Shown: piece by piece, positions 15,307-22,666 of the stretch
Layout: every line of letters starts with the position of its first letter
Numbering within the stretch: position 1 is the first letter of the stretch
Assembly: GCA_035524095.1 (NCBI GenBank)
Contig: DATKPK010000115.1
Span: 1 to 33,277, forward strand
Origin: DATJUF01 sp035524095
GTDB lineage: Bacteria; Desulfobacterota; Binatia; Binatales; Binataceae
Length of the DNA stretch: 33,277 nt
Direction: 5' to 3'
Made by a program: the position numbers and the translations under genes
The notes under the pieces: model-generated
Database searches by the model: none
Told to the model about the DNA's origin: nothing
Seen by the model: the letters and a program-made list of their open reading frames with translations, nothing else

Positions 15307-15606
15307 GTGTTTGCGCCAAGTCTAGCCGACACTATCGCCGGGATTCTGATTCAACTGCTGCGGGTCTATTCATGGGTGGTGATTATCGCGGCGGTGATGA
15401 CTTGGATTAATCCCGATCCTTATAACCCCATCGTCCGCTTTTTTTATGGTGTGACTGAGCCAGTTTTTGACCTAGTGCGAGAATACCTGCCGGTGAATTT
15501 CGGCGGCGTGGACCTCTCACCGATCGTAGTGCTGATATTGATCGAGATAATGCAGCAATGGCTGATCCCGAATATTGCCCTGACGCTCGATCGTGCGCTC
15601 GCCTGA
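15307..15606 (+). CDS. yggT: YggT family integral membrane protein
   Basis: This 99-residue inner-membrane protein starts with GTG and has two hydrophobic segments, at about residues 9-29 (IAGILIQLLRVYSWVVIIAA) and 65-85 (VDLSPIVVLILIEIMQQWLI). The conserved YggT elements are present: a WINPDPYNPIVRFFYGVTEPV stretch that is nearly invariant in the family, then REYLPVNFGGVDLSPIV. The precise function is not settled; links to cell division, osmotic shock tolerance and thylakoid biogenesis have been described for relatives. It follows proC by 27 bp, the usual order in this conserved gene neighbourhood. Confidence 0.9.
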   Translation: MFAPSLADTIAGILIQLLRVYSWVVIIAAVMTWINPDPYNPIVRFFYGVTEPVFDLVREYLPVNFGGVDLSPIVVLILIEIMQQWLIPNIALTLDRALA

Positions 15607-15687
15607 CGCTCGTTAGCCAGTGCACTGATGCGTTAATAGGATCACCGAACCCACGATGAGCGGGACACGCCTCCGCCGACAGCCGCG

Positions 15688-15716
15688 TTGACAAGCTCTC
15701 AGCGGGTGATTACCTA
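15688..15716 (+). promoter_or_regulatory. Possible promoter for the FmdB-type gene
   Basis: A perfect -35 hexamer TTGACA (15688-15693) is followed at 17 bp by TACCTA (15711-15716), a poor -10. It lies in the 158-bp gap between yggT and the zinc-ribbon gene, about 50 bp before its ATG. Nothing else of note is visible in that gap. Confidence 0.35.
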
Positions 15717-15764
15717 AACAATAGCTGTGAGCAGCGGCGGGCACGGACTGACACCGGAAAACTA

Positions 15765-16133
15765 ATGCCTATTTACGAATATCAGTGCAAAAATTGTGGG
15801 GTTTTTGAGGTTACGCAGCGGATTGTCGAAGATCCGTTGAAAGAATGCCCGACCTGCAAGGGCACCGACCTCCATCGGCTGATTTCGCATACGTCATTTG
15901 TGCTTAAGGGCAGCGGATGGTATGCGACCGATTACGCCAGCAAAAGCAATGCTGCGAAAACCGACTCGTCTGATAGCTCATCGACGGCGGCGTCAACGTC
16001 CAGCAGCGACAGCAGTTCCAACGGGTCATCGGAGAGCAGCACCTCGTCCGCGAGTTCGTCTTCGAGCGGTGATTCGTCGGCAAAATCTAGCACCAGCTCC
16101 GACAAGTCCAGCAGCGCGAAGCCCGCCGCCTAA
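15765..16133 (+). CDS. FmdB family zinc-ribbon protein with serine-rich tail
   Basis: Residues 1-50 are a CxxC...CxxC zinc ribbon beginning MPIYEYQCKNCGVFE, with C8, C11, C28 and C31. This is the FmdB regulatory-protein domain common in bacteria, of unclear function. It continues LHRLISHTSFVLKGSGWYATDY, the usual end of the domain. From about residue 60 the protein becomes a low-complexity tail of some 60 residues, mostly serine with alanine, threonine, aspartate and lysine, expected to be disordered. The domain is standard; the tail length and composition are variable in the family. A GGAAAACT stretch just before the ATG serves as the ribosome binding site. A terminator follows the gene. Confidence 0.9.
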   Translation: MPIYEYQCKNCGVFEVTQRIVEDPLKECPTCKGTDLHRLISHTSFVLKGSGWYATDYASKSNAAKTDSSDSSSTAASTSSSDSSSNGSSESSTSSASSSSSGDSSAKSSTSSDKSSSAKPAA

Positions 16134-16163
16134 AGCAGGTAAAATAGAATCACATTTCGTCAG

Positions 16164-16199
16164 AGCCGCGGGGTAGAATGCCCGGCGGCTTTTCTGTTT
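16164..16199 (+). terminator. Intrinsic terminator after the FmdB-type gene
   Basis: AGCCGCGGGG (16164-16173) pairs with CCCGGCGGCT (16181-16190) with one internal mismatch around a 7-nt loop, and is followed by TTTCTGTTT. It lies between the zinc-ribbon gene and the start of the dehydrogenase operon, about 14 bp before the next ATG. Confidence 0.65.
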
Positions 16200-16212
16200 C
16201 AATGCGAGAGCG

Positions 16213-17169
16213 ATGCGCGCGCTCGTCTTCGATAACGGCCTGAGCCTGCAAGAGAACTATCCCGATCCGCAGCCTGTGGCGGGCGAAAGTGTCGTGCGGG
16301 TTGATCTGGCCGGCATCTGCGGCACCGATCTCGAGTTGACGCGCGGCTATATGAATTTTCGCGGCGTCCCGGGCCATGAATTCGTTGGCCACGTGGTGCA
16401 TTCGGATGATGCGTCGCTGATCGGCCGGCGGGTCGCCGGAGAGATCAACGCTGGCTGCGGCCATTGCGAGGCGTGTAAGACGACGGCGGCACGTCATTGC
16501 CCCATTCGTACGGTCCTTGGGATTCTGGGCCGCGATGGCGCATTCGCCGAGTATCTGCGGTTACCCAACAAGAATCTGTTTGCGGTTCCCGACACGATCA
16601 GCAACGAAGCCGCGGTGATGATCGAGCCACTGGCGGCGGCCTATGAAATCTTTGCGCGGACCACGTTCGCGCGGGATGCGTCGATTATTGTTCTAGGCGA
16701 TGGGCGGCTCGGCGCAATCGTCGCGCTGGCGTTCAAAGCCAAGGGTTATCAGACGCTGATCGCGGGCCATCATGCGAAAAAATTAGACCGGCTCGCCGCG
16801 CTCGGAATCGGGACGGCTGATCCGAATGATTTTCAGCGGCAGTATGATGTCGTCGTTGACTGCACTGGCAAGTCCAACGGCTTCACGCAAGCGCTCACAC
16901 TGGTCCGCCCGTGCGGCACGATCATACTGAAGAGTACGGCTGCGGCGGGCGCTACCCTGAATCTGGCGCCTATCGTAATCAACGAAATCACCGTGACCGG
17001 TTCACGTTGCGGACGCTTCCAACCTGCGATCGCGGCGCTTGCGGCCGGCGCGAATGGAACGATCGACCTGCAGCCGCTGGTCGATGGCGTCTACCCGCTC
17101 AGCAATGCACCCAAGGCTTTCGAGGCTGCGGCCGATCCACTCAACTTCAAAATCCTGATTCGTCCATGA
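16213..17169 (+). CDS. Zinc-dependent medium-chain alcohol dehydrogenase
   Basis: The 318-residue soluble oxidoreductase of the MDR superfamily has an N-terminal GroES-like domain with catalytic zinc ligands C36 (GICGTDLE) and H55 in GHEFVGHVV. A structural zinc site is formed by C82, C85, C88 and C96. The second domain is a Rossmann fold whose nucleotide loop is VLGDGRLGAIVALA. The later sequence FTQALTLVRPCGTIILKST is also typical. The substrate is unknown; threonine-, sorbitol- and glucose-dehydrogenase-like members share this pattern. The first gene after a terminator, it overlaps HyuA by 4 bp (ATGA), so it heads the operon. It might oxidise a carbonyl or alcohol linked to hydantoin or oxoproline metabolism; that is a guess. 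Confidence 0.85.
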   Translation: MRALVFDNGLSLQENYPDPQPVAGESVVRVDLAGICGTDLELTRGYMNFRGVPGHEFVGHVVHSDDASLIGRRVAGEINAGCGHCEACKTTAARHCPIRTVLGILGRDGAFAEYLRLPNKNLFAVPDTISNEAAVMIEPLAAAYEIFARTTFARDASIIVLGDGRLGAIVALAFKAKGYQTLIAGHHAKKLDRLAALGIGTADPNDFQRQYDVVVDCTGKSNGFTQALTLVRPCGTIILKSTAAAGATLNLAPIVINEITVTGSRCGRFQPAIAALAAGANGTIDLQPLVDGVYPLSNAPKAFEAAADPLNFKILIRP

Positions 17170-19181
17170 AACGCGGCAAACGCTCGTCTGTTGGCCGGCC
17201 TGTCAAAGCGGCCGGGCTCCACCCTGTCGTCATCGGGATTGATACTGGCGGGACGTTCACAGACTTGATCGCGATCGTGGAAGGCGAACTGCGCGTGCAC
17301 AAGGTCTTGTCGACGCCTCAAGATCCTGCCGAAGCGGTGATTACAGGCCTGCGCGCGCTGCTCGGCGGCAAGACTGCGAGCGTGATCACCTATAGTTCCA
17401 CCGTCGCGACCAACGCCTTGCTCGAAAAAAAAGGCGCGCGCGTGGCGCTCTTCACTGACGCGGGCTTCGAGGACCTGATCGAGATTGGCCGGCAGAACCG
17501 CGCCGATCTCTATGCGCTAGCGCCGCAGCGTCCAACACCTCTGGTTGATCGTGAGTTGCGTTTCGGTACCGGCGGACGAACCCTCTTTGATGGTTCGCTC
17601 GCGGCGCCGCTGACCGGTGATGAGCTAACCGAAGCTCGCAGCCGCGCTGAAACAAGTGGAGCGGATGCCTTTGCTGTCTGCTATCTCCATTCGTACGCGA
17701 ATCCGGCAACCGAAGATGCGATCGCGGGCGCGCTCGAACCGCTGGGCCGTCCACTGTCGGTATCTCATCGCCTGCTCAACGAATATCGCGAATATGAGCG
17801 CATGTGCACGACAGTTGTGAATGCCTATATCTCGCCGAGGATGGTTACCCATCTGCGCAATCTGGAAAATAACCTCGCTGGTACGGGCTTACGCGTGATG
17901 CAGTCCAACGGCAGCGCGATCGGTACGGGGCTCGCTCGCGCGGAGCCGGTGCGCACCATCCTGTCGGGCCCCGCAGCAGGCGTAGTCGGGGCGGGCGCGC
18001 TCGTCTGTGCGATGGGCACTGATCGCTTTATCACTTTCGATATGGGCGGAACTTCGACCGACGTTTCGCTCTTCGACCGCGCGGCACGAATTCGTACGCT
18101 CAGCTATCCCGACGGCTACGCGGTGCGGACTCCGGTGATCGATATCCATACGGTGGGCGCGGGCGGTGGCTCGATTGCAGCCGTCGATGCCGGCGGCTCG
18201 CTCAAAGTGGGCCCAGCGAGCGCGGGCGCGAAGCCCGGTCCAGCTTGTTATGGCGAGGGGGATTTGCCGACGGTCACGGACGCTGACCTCTTCGCGGGCC
18301 GCCTGATCGTAGGCAATTTCCTCGGCGGGCAGATGCGGCTTTACCCCGAGCGCGCTGAACAGGCGATCAGCCGTCTTGCACAGAGGATGGGATGCTCGCC
18401 ACTCGAAGCGGCGCGCGGGGTGATTCGCGTCGTCAACGCCAATATGGAACGCGCGGTGCGCCTAATCACGGTCGAACGCGGCTTTGATCCACGCGACTTC
18501 GCCCTGATGGCGTTTGGGGGCGCCGGCCCGATGCATGCCTGCGAACTCGCGCTCGATCTGGGCATCAAGCATGTGATTATGCCGCGTAATCCCGGATTGC
18601 TGTGCGCGTGGGGTGCGCTAGGGGCGCCGCTGGGCCGCGAATACTCGATGACCGTGCGCGAGACCAACCCGCAATTCAGCAAGCTCATGGCGCGCGCGCG
18701 TCCGCTGGCAGCGCGGGCGCGCAAGGAACTCACCGCAGGTGGCGCGGCGTCCTCGGCAATCAAAATCCAGATGCGTGCAGACCTTCGCTATCGCGGACAA
18801 TCTTACGAAATCGAAGTACCGCTGTCGCAGCGCTTCATCCCGGATTTCCATGAGGCGCATAACCGTACCTTTGGCTATGCGGCACCTGAAGCCGCCGTCG
18901 AAGTGGTCAATCTTCGTCTGCGCGCGGAAGCCACAGGTCCGGTCGCAGCACCGGCACGAATCCAACGAAGGAGAGCCAAACCTGATCTTGTAGCCCGCGC
19001 TGACGTGCTGGCCGGGACAAGCCTCCGCAAGCTTCCCATCTTCTCGCGCGATGCGATCGGTGCAGGCACGCGAATCCAGGGGCCAATGATTGTCGTCGAG
19101 CTCAGCGCCACGACCTATGTCGCACCGGAATTTACCTTGCGCTGCGACGACTACGGCAACCTGCATCTGGAAACGCGATGA
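17166..19181 (+). CDS. hyuA: HyuA-type hydantoinase/oxoprolinase A subunit
   Basis: This is the ATP-dependent A subunit of N-methylhydantoinase/5-oxoprolinase-type enzymes, which open cyclic amide rings or act on related substrates (acetone carboxylase is a relative). The 671-residue protein starts at ATG 17166, overlapping the dehydrogenase stop by 4 bp. Residues 21-35 contain the phosphate-binding IGIDTGGTFTDLI motif of the actin-like ATPase fold. Later come TYSSTVATNALLEKKGARVA, LSGPAAGVVGAG and ITFDMGGTSTDVSL, the second phosphate loop. HTVGAGGGSIAAVDAGG and MAFGGAGPMHACELA complete the family signature. The length is normal for bacterial HyuA. It is coupled to HyuB by another ATGA overlap. 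The exact substrate cannot be assigned. Confidence 0.9.
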   Translation: MKRGKRSSVGRPVKAAGLHPVVIGIDTGGTFTDLIAIVEGELRVHKVLSTPQDPAEAVITGLRALLGGKTASVITYSSTVATNALLEKKGARVALFTDAGFEDLIEIGRQNRADLYALAPQRPTPLVDRELRFGTGGRTLFDGSLAAPLTGDELTEARSRAETSGADAFAVCYLHSYANPATEDAIAGALEPLGRPLSVSHRLLNEYREYERMCTTVVNAYISPRMVTHLRNLENNLAGTGLRVMQSNGSAIGTGLARAEPVRTILSGPAAGVVGAGALVCAMGTDRFITFDMGGTSTDVSLFDRAARIRTLSYPDGYAVRTPVIDIHTVGAGGGSIAAVDAGGSLKVGPASAGAKPGPACYGEGDLPTVTDADLFAGRLIVGNFLGGQMRLYPERAEQAISRLAQRMGCSPLEAARGVIRVVNANMERAVRLITVERGFDPRDFALMAFGGAGPMHACELALDLGIKHVIMPRNPGLLCAWGALGAPLGREYSMTVRETNPQFSKLMARARPLAARARKELTAGGAASSAIKIQMRADLRYRGQSYEIEVPLSQRFIPDFHEAHNRTFGYAAPEAAVEVVNLRLRAEATGPVAAPARIQRRRAKPDLVARADVLAGTSLRKLPIFSRDAIGAGTRIQGPMIVVELSATTYVAPEFTLRCDDYGNLHLETR

Positions 19182-20746
19182 CCCTCGACCCGGTAACGCT
19201 TGCCGTAATGAATAATCGCCTCGCCGCGATCGCCGAAGAGATGGGCGTCGTGCTTGGCCAGACCGGTTTTTCGCCGAATATCAAGGAACGGCGCGACTAC
19301 TCCTGCGCGCTCTTCGACGCCAAGGGCGAACTCGCTGCGCAAGCCGCACACATTCCAGTCCATCTCGGCTCGACGCCGTTATCGGTGCGCGCGGCGATTG
19401 AACGCCTCGAATTGAATCCCGGCGATATCGCGATTCTAAACGATCCCTTCGCCGGTGGAACTCATCTGCCCGATGTCACACTGGTCGCGCCGATCTATCT
19501 GAAAGGCGAGCGCAAACCGTTTGCCTATGCTGCGAACCGGGCTCATCACGCGGATATCGGGGGCATGGCGCCGGGCTCGATGGCACTCGCGACCGAAATC
19601 TACCAGGAAGGCTTCCGCCTTCCGCCGGTCAAGCTCTATATCGCGGGAGAACCCCATCGCGATGTTTTCGAATTGTTTCTCGCCAACACCCGCGTGCGCG
19701 AGGAACGGGAAGGTGACCTGCGCGCTCAAGCGGCGGCGTTGCGCGCCGGCGCCGAACGGATGCGCGGACTGGTCGCGAGCAATGGCAAAAGGACGGTCGC
19801 CGCTGCGATGGACGCGCTCAAGGATTACGCCGACCGCCTGATGCGTGCGACGTTGCGCAAGCTCAAACCTGGCCGTTATGAAGCGCACGATTTTCTTGAC
19901 GGCGACGGCTTCGGCTCGGGTCCCATCGAATTGCGAGTCGCGATTCGGATCCGCAATGGCGCTGCAACCGTCGATTTTACCGGCTCGGCGCCGCAGGTGC
20001 GCGGCTCCGTTAATGCAAACTATGCAATTACGCTGTCGGCGACGTTCTATGTAATGAAGTGCCTCGCCGCCGAAGCTGTGCCCGCTAACGAAGGGCTGCT
20101 CCGACCGATCAAGCTGATCGCGCCCGAAGGTACGATCGTCAATGCGCGACCGCCTGCGGCCGTTGCCGGTGGCAACGTCGAGACCTCGCAGCGAATCGTG
20201 GATGTGCTCTTTCGCGCTCTCGCGCAGGCCGCGCCAGATCGTATCGCGGCGGCCAGTTCCGGCTCGATGTCGAACCTCACGATTGGCGGCTTCGATCCTT
20301 TCCGTTCGCGCCATTTCTCCTACTATGAAACGATTGCCGGAGGTGCGGGGGCGTCACCGTCAGGCCCGGGAACTTCTGGCGTCCATACGCATATGACTAA
20401 TACCTTGAATACACCGATTGAGGCGCTCGAGGCCTACTATCCAATGCGTATTACTGAGTATCGAATCCGGCTCGGCTCAGGAGGCAAAGGTCATTTTGAC
20501 GGCGGCGACGGACTGATTCGCGAACTCGAATGCCTCACCGATTCCAGCGTTAGCCTGTTGGCCGAGCGGCGTGAAATCTCGCCGTGGGGCTTGGACGGTG
20601 GCGGTGACGGGGCGACAGGAGCTGACTATCTAGTGTCTAGTGACGGTATTCGCTCGCCGTTCGCTGCCAAGGCCAATGCCAGACTTAAGGCTGGCGACCG
20701 GATAAGGATCGAAACGCCCGGCGGTGGCGCATGGGGCAAGCGTTAG
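19178..20746 (+). CDS. hyuB: HyuB-type hydantoinase/oxoprolinase B subunit
   Basis: This is the partner of HyuA in the hydantoinase/oxoprolinase complex. The 522-residue protein shows the family sequence from its start (DPVTLAVMNNRLAAIAEEMG), then QTGFSPNIKERRDYSCALFD, HIPVHLGSTPLSVRAAIE and GDIAILNDPFAGGTHLPDVT. Further motifs are VDFTGSAPQVRGSVNANYA and GDGLIRELECLTD near the end. It ends in a glycine-rich RIETPGGGAWGKR, typical of the family. It overlaps HyuA by 4 bp and precedes the Nudix gene by 3 bp, so all four genes of this run are probably one operon. No key segment appears missing. Confidence 0.92.
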   Translation: MTLDPVTLAVMNNRLAAIAEEMGVVLGQTGFSPNIKERRDYSCALFDAKGELAAQAAHIPVHLGSTPLSVRAAIERLELNPGDIAILNDPFAGGTHLPDVTLVAPIYLKGERKPFAYAANRAHHADIGGMAPGSMALATEIYQEGFRLPPVKLYIAGEPHRDVFELFLANTRVREEREGDLRAQAAALRAGAERMRGLVASNGKRTVAAAMDALKDYADRLMRATLRKLKPGRYEAHDFLDGDGFGSGPIELRVAIRIRNGAATVDFTGSAPQVRGSVNANYAITLSATFYVMKCLAAEAVPANEGLLRPIKLIAPEGTIVNARPPAAVAGGNVETSQRIVDVLFRALAQAAPDRIAAASSGSMSNLTIGGFDPFRSRHFSYYETIAGGAGASPSGPGTSGVHTHMTNTLNTPIEALEAYYPMRITEYRIRLGSGGKGHFDGGDGLIRELECLTDSSVSLLAERREISPWGLDGGGDGATGADYLVSSDGIRSPFAAKANARLKAGDRIRIETPGGGAWGKR

Positions 20747-20749
20747 CCA

Positions 20750-21163
20750 ATGGCCGAGGCGCAATTCTGGATCGGTGTGCATGGAGTAATCAGCCACGCC
20801 GGAAAGATTCTGATCTTGCGGCGCGTGCCGTCGATGGTCTACAAGCCTGGCCATTGGGACTTGCCGGGTGGCCATTTGTCGCTCGGCGAGACCTTTGAAA
20901 AGTGCCTGACGCGAGAGATCGCCGAGGAGACTTCATTAAGTATTACACCGGGACAATTGCTTGGCTTGAATCAAGCGATCGATGGGCCGTACGTCCAACT
21001 TATCTTCGGATGCACCGCCGAGTCACCCGCACCAATCAGATTGCAACCCAACGAACACGACGACGCCCGCTGGCTATCGCTCGATCAGATCGTTTCGATG
21101 ACCGGCCTGATTCCCTATCTCGAACGAATAGTGAGTCGCGGAATGCTCGATTATCTGCGTTAG
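20750..21163 (+). CDS. Nudix hydrolase
   Basis: The 137-residue cytoplasmic protein hydrolyses nucleoside-diphosphate-linked or related pyrophosphate substrates. The Nudix box begins GGHLSLGETFE and ends LTREIAEETSL: G41, E47, R55, E56, E59 and E60 match GX5EX7REUXEEXGU, with the late glycine replaced by serine 62. The preceding VYKPGHWDLPGGH is the usual entry strand. It starts 3 bp after hyuB, so it is co-transcribed with it, though the link to hydantoin-type metabolism is not obvious. Substrate cannot be assigned; many short single-domain members act on nucleotides or sugar nucleotides. It converges with the leftward holin-like gene across a 10-bp gap. Confidence 0.88.
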   Translation: MAEAQFWIGVHGVISHAGKILILRRVPSMVYKPGHWDLPGGHLSLGETFEKCLTREIAEETSLSITPGQLLGLNQAIDGPYVQLIFGCTAESPAPIRLQPNEHDDARWLSLDQIVSMTGLIPYLERIVSRGMLDYLR

Positions 21164-21173
21164 CCGGAACGGT

Positions 21174-21542
21174 TCAGCTTCGGCGTCGCAGGCGCGTATT
21201 GAGTATCACAAAGATTATCGCACCGATAACAATAATAGTCAGTCCGCCGATACCCCATGCCTGCCACGCCGGAAGCCATCGATTAAGTAACAATATATAG
21301 CCGCCGAGCAGGCAGATCAGGCCGGCAATCGTAGTAGCCGCCAGTATGAGGATTGCGGCGGCATTGGTGACGGCATTGCCGATCGTCTCCGAGGCGCTAT
21401 GGCTGAGGCGTTTTTCGAGCAGCTGGATCTCTGCGCGGAAGACGCGAGTAAAGCCATCCGCAAGCTGCCCGATAAGCGTGGACCAGTCGGGAGTTTTCGC
21501 GCGATCCCGCTCAGAGTGCCGATCGCAATTGGGCTGATTCAC
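21174..21542 (-). CDS. Phage-holin-3-6/YqjE-like small membrane protein
   Basis: I place the start at GTG 21542, whose GTGA overlaps the stop of the upstream gene; the longer frame starting with TTG at 21581 adds 13 poorly conserved residues. The 122-residue protein has an amphipathic region LADGFTRVFRAEIQLLEKRL, then two close membrane helices (ILILAATTIAGLICLLGGYI and GIGGLTIIVIGAIIFVI in the second half). It ends in a basic tail RLRRRS. This is the layout of the Phage_holin_3_6/YqjE family, chromosomal proteins without lysis function. The gene order, last in a leftward set with a DUF883 protein, mirrors yqjD-yqjE. Confidence 0.8.
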   Translation of the reverse strand: MNQPNCDRHSERDRAKTPDWSTLIGQLADGFTRVFRAEIQLLEKRLSHSASETIGNAVTNAAAILILAATTIAGLICLLGGYILLLNRWLPAWQAWGIGGLTIIVIGAIIFVILNTRLRRRS

Positions 21543-21784
21543 GGCTCGCGCCGTGAGCGGCGCAGGAGTTCCACTCCGCAATAGCCCGCCGCGGCAAAGA
21601 CCAGCGGGGTCAAGGGGTGTCCCCGCTTGCTGCCTATCATAAAACCGAGGCCAGCAGCGATGGCAACCCCTATACTCACTGCCGGGGCGTATAGCTCGGT
21701 ACGAGCGGCTGCGACCTTTTCACTTATGGCGGCCACCGTCTCGTTAAGTTCGCGGCGAGCCTCCGCGGCTTCAGCCTCGAGCAT
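21539..21784 (-). CDS. DUF3618-like small membrane protein
   Basis: The N-terminal stretch AEAARRELNETVAAISEKVA resembles the conserved helix of DUF3618, an unknown family common next to DUF883 and holin-like genes. Residues after that form one hydrophobic segment, VSIGVAIAAGLGFMIG, and a second weaker one, LVFAAAGYCGVELL. I use ATG 21784, giving 81 residues and a 14-bp overlap with the upstream gene; an ATG at 21802 or a TTG at 21808 would lengthen it. None has a clear ribosome binding site, so translation is probably coupled. It overlaps the following holin-like gene by 4 bp. The function is unknown; a stress-linked envelope role is inferred from the neighbours. Confidence 0.65.
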   Translation of the reverse strand: MLEAEAAEARRELNETVAAISEKVAAARTELYAPAVSIGVAIAAGLGFMIGSKRGHPLTPLVFAAAGYCGVELLRRSRREP

Positions 21785-22022
21785 TGGAACGCTTGCGGCC
21801 ATTGTCAACTATTGCATCGGATATTGCATTCGCGACGGTTTCACGCACGATCGCCTGCCCTGCGTAAAATAGAAGCGAACGGCCGAATTTGCCGCCTGCT
21901 CCACCGCCCCAGACGAAGCCAACCGCCGCCCCGAGTGCCACCGCCGTTAGCGGACGGCGTTTGACCCACCGGGTCAAGTCGCTATCGTCTGCAAACAGAT
22001 CGGTCACATTGCGTAAGGTCAT
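21771..22022 (-). CDS. Small membrane protein of unknown function
   Basis: This gene encodes 83 residues from ATG 22022, with GGCAGG just upstream as ribosome binding site. The sequence has a polar start (DDSDLTRWVKRRPL), one glycine-rich hydrophobic segment (LTAVALGAAVGFVWGGG), a second weak apolar stretch (RSLLFYAGQAIVRETVANAI) and a basic end. WVKRRPLTAVALGAAVGFVWG resembles the C-terminal membrane segment of DUF883 proteins, which typically reads REPW/KRRP followed by a glycine-rich helix. It lies 12 bp after the DUF883-like gene and overlaps the next gene. I can give no function beyond membership in this membrane set. Confidence 0.6.
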   Translation of the reverse strand: MTLRNVTDLFADDSDLTRWVKRRPLTAVALGAAVGFVWGGGAGGKFGRSLLFYAGQAIVRETVANAISDAIVDNGRKRSNARG

Positions 22023-22034
22023 GCGCGAGCCTGC

Positions 22035-22322
22035 CTAGCGCGCCATGCGCCGGAGGATTTGGGCCGTAATATAGCCAACCACAAACGCTCCCGCGATCGC
22101 CATCCAAGGCTCGCGCGTCACGAAATCTGCCAGGTTTTCGGAGAAACCGCCGACATAATCGATCCCGCGTTCGGCATATTCACGCGCATGCTCATAGCCG
22201 TCGGCTGCCGCTTTGCGCCCCAATTCCTTGGCGGCCTCGACTGAGTCGATCGCGTCAGACGCAGCGTTTTTCATTGAATCTGCCGCATTCGCGGCCGCCT
22301 TCTTGAGATCATCTGCTTCCAT
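22035..22322 (-). CDS. DUF883/ElaB-YqjD family membrane protein
   Basis: I place the start at ATG 22322, with GGAG about 7 nt upstream; a TTG at 22337 would add five residues. The 95-residue protein has a long amphipathic, alanine-rich helix (AANAADSMKNAASDAIDSVE) and then VTREPWMAIAGAFVVGYITA with ILRRMAR at the end. The final REPW-plus-hydrophobic-helix is the hallmark of ElaB/YqjD proteins, which anchor to the inner membrane and in Escherichia coli bind ribosomes in stationary phase. It is the first gene of the leftward set and probably carries the promoter for all four, though I find no clear promoter motif. Confidence 0.82.
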   Translation of the reverse strand: MEADDLKKAAANAADSMKNAASDAIDSVEAAKELGRKAAADGYEHAREYAERGIDYVGGFSENLADFVTREPWMAIAGAFVVGYITAQILRRMAR

Positions 22323-22666
22323 GAGAGTCTCCATCAAAGCTTCGGCACCCTAACCCCCCGGGGCCTGTTATAATACCGCGCAATCAAAGTGTACTGATAG
22401 CAATTCATCTGCCATGGCGATAACACTGAAATGTGGCTGCATGTGCTCATTTCATTGTGCGACCCGCCTGCCGTAATTATTGCTGCAATTAGCGAAACAG
22501 TCACCAAATGCTCCTTTCCCCTGAGAAAAGGTGGGACGCCTCAAAGGCCGGGTCTGATCGGCGAAGCGTTTTCTCTAACCGGCCCGCGCTCAACGCAATT
22601 CATGGAATTTTTTCCGAATCTTTAATTCGATCAGAATGGAAGGCGATAAAGCAGGGTAGTTTAATC
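22323..22666. other. Gene-free interval upstream of glgE, GC-rich leader with hairpins
   Basis: This stretch separates the leftward DUF883 gene from rightward glgE. A perfect TATAAT at 22369-22374 (plus strand) has no matching -35. From about 22513 the future leader RNA can fold: CCTTT/AAAGG around 22513-22531, GGCCGG (22546-22551) with CCGGCC (22579-22584), and GCGTT (22566-22570) with AACGC (22592-22596). AATTC-ATG-GAATT followed by a T-run lies at 22598-22614. An open frame from 22508 runs into glgE but has no family similarity before 22667. I recognise no known riboswitch class. Confidence 0.4.

Noticed and set aside
16911..17165. Upstream extension of the HyuA frame by 85 codons
   Set aside because: It lies inside the dehydrogenase gene in another frame. 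HyuA homology begins after ATG 17166, which shows the usual ATGA overlap.
22511..22597. Possible cyclic-di-GMP or TPP riboswitch before glgE
   Set aside because: GGTGGGACGC and CTGAGA echo parts of these classes. The required tetraloop, receptor and closing stems are not in the right order, so I do not call a known class.
22508..22666. N-terminal extension of GlgE by 53 codons
   Set aside because: It has no family similarity, while ATG 22667 has a usable ribosome binding site and gives a near-normal length.
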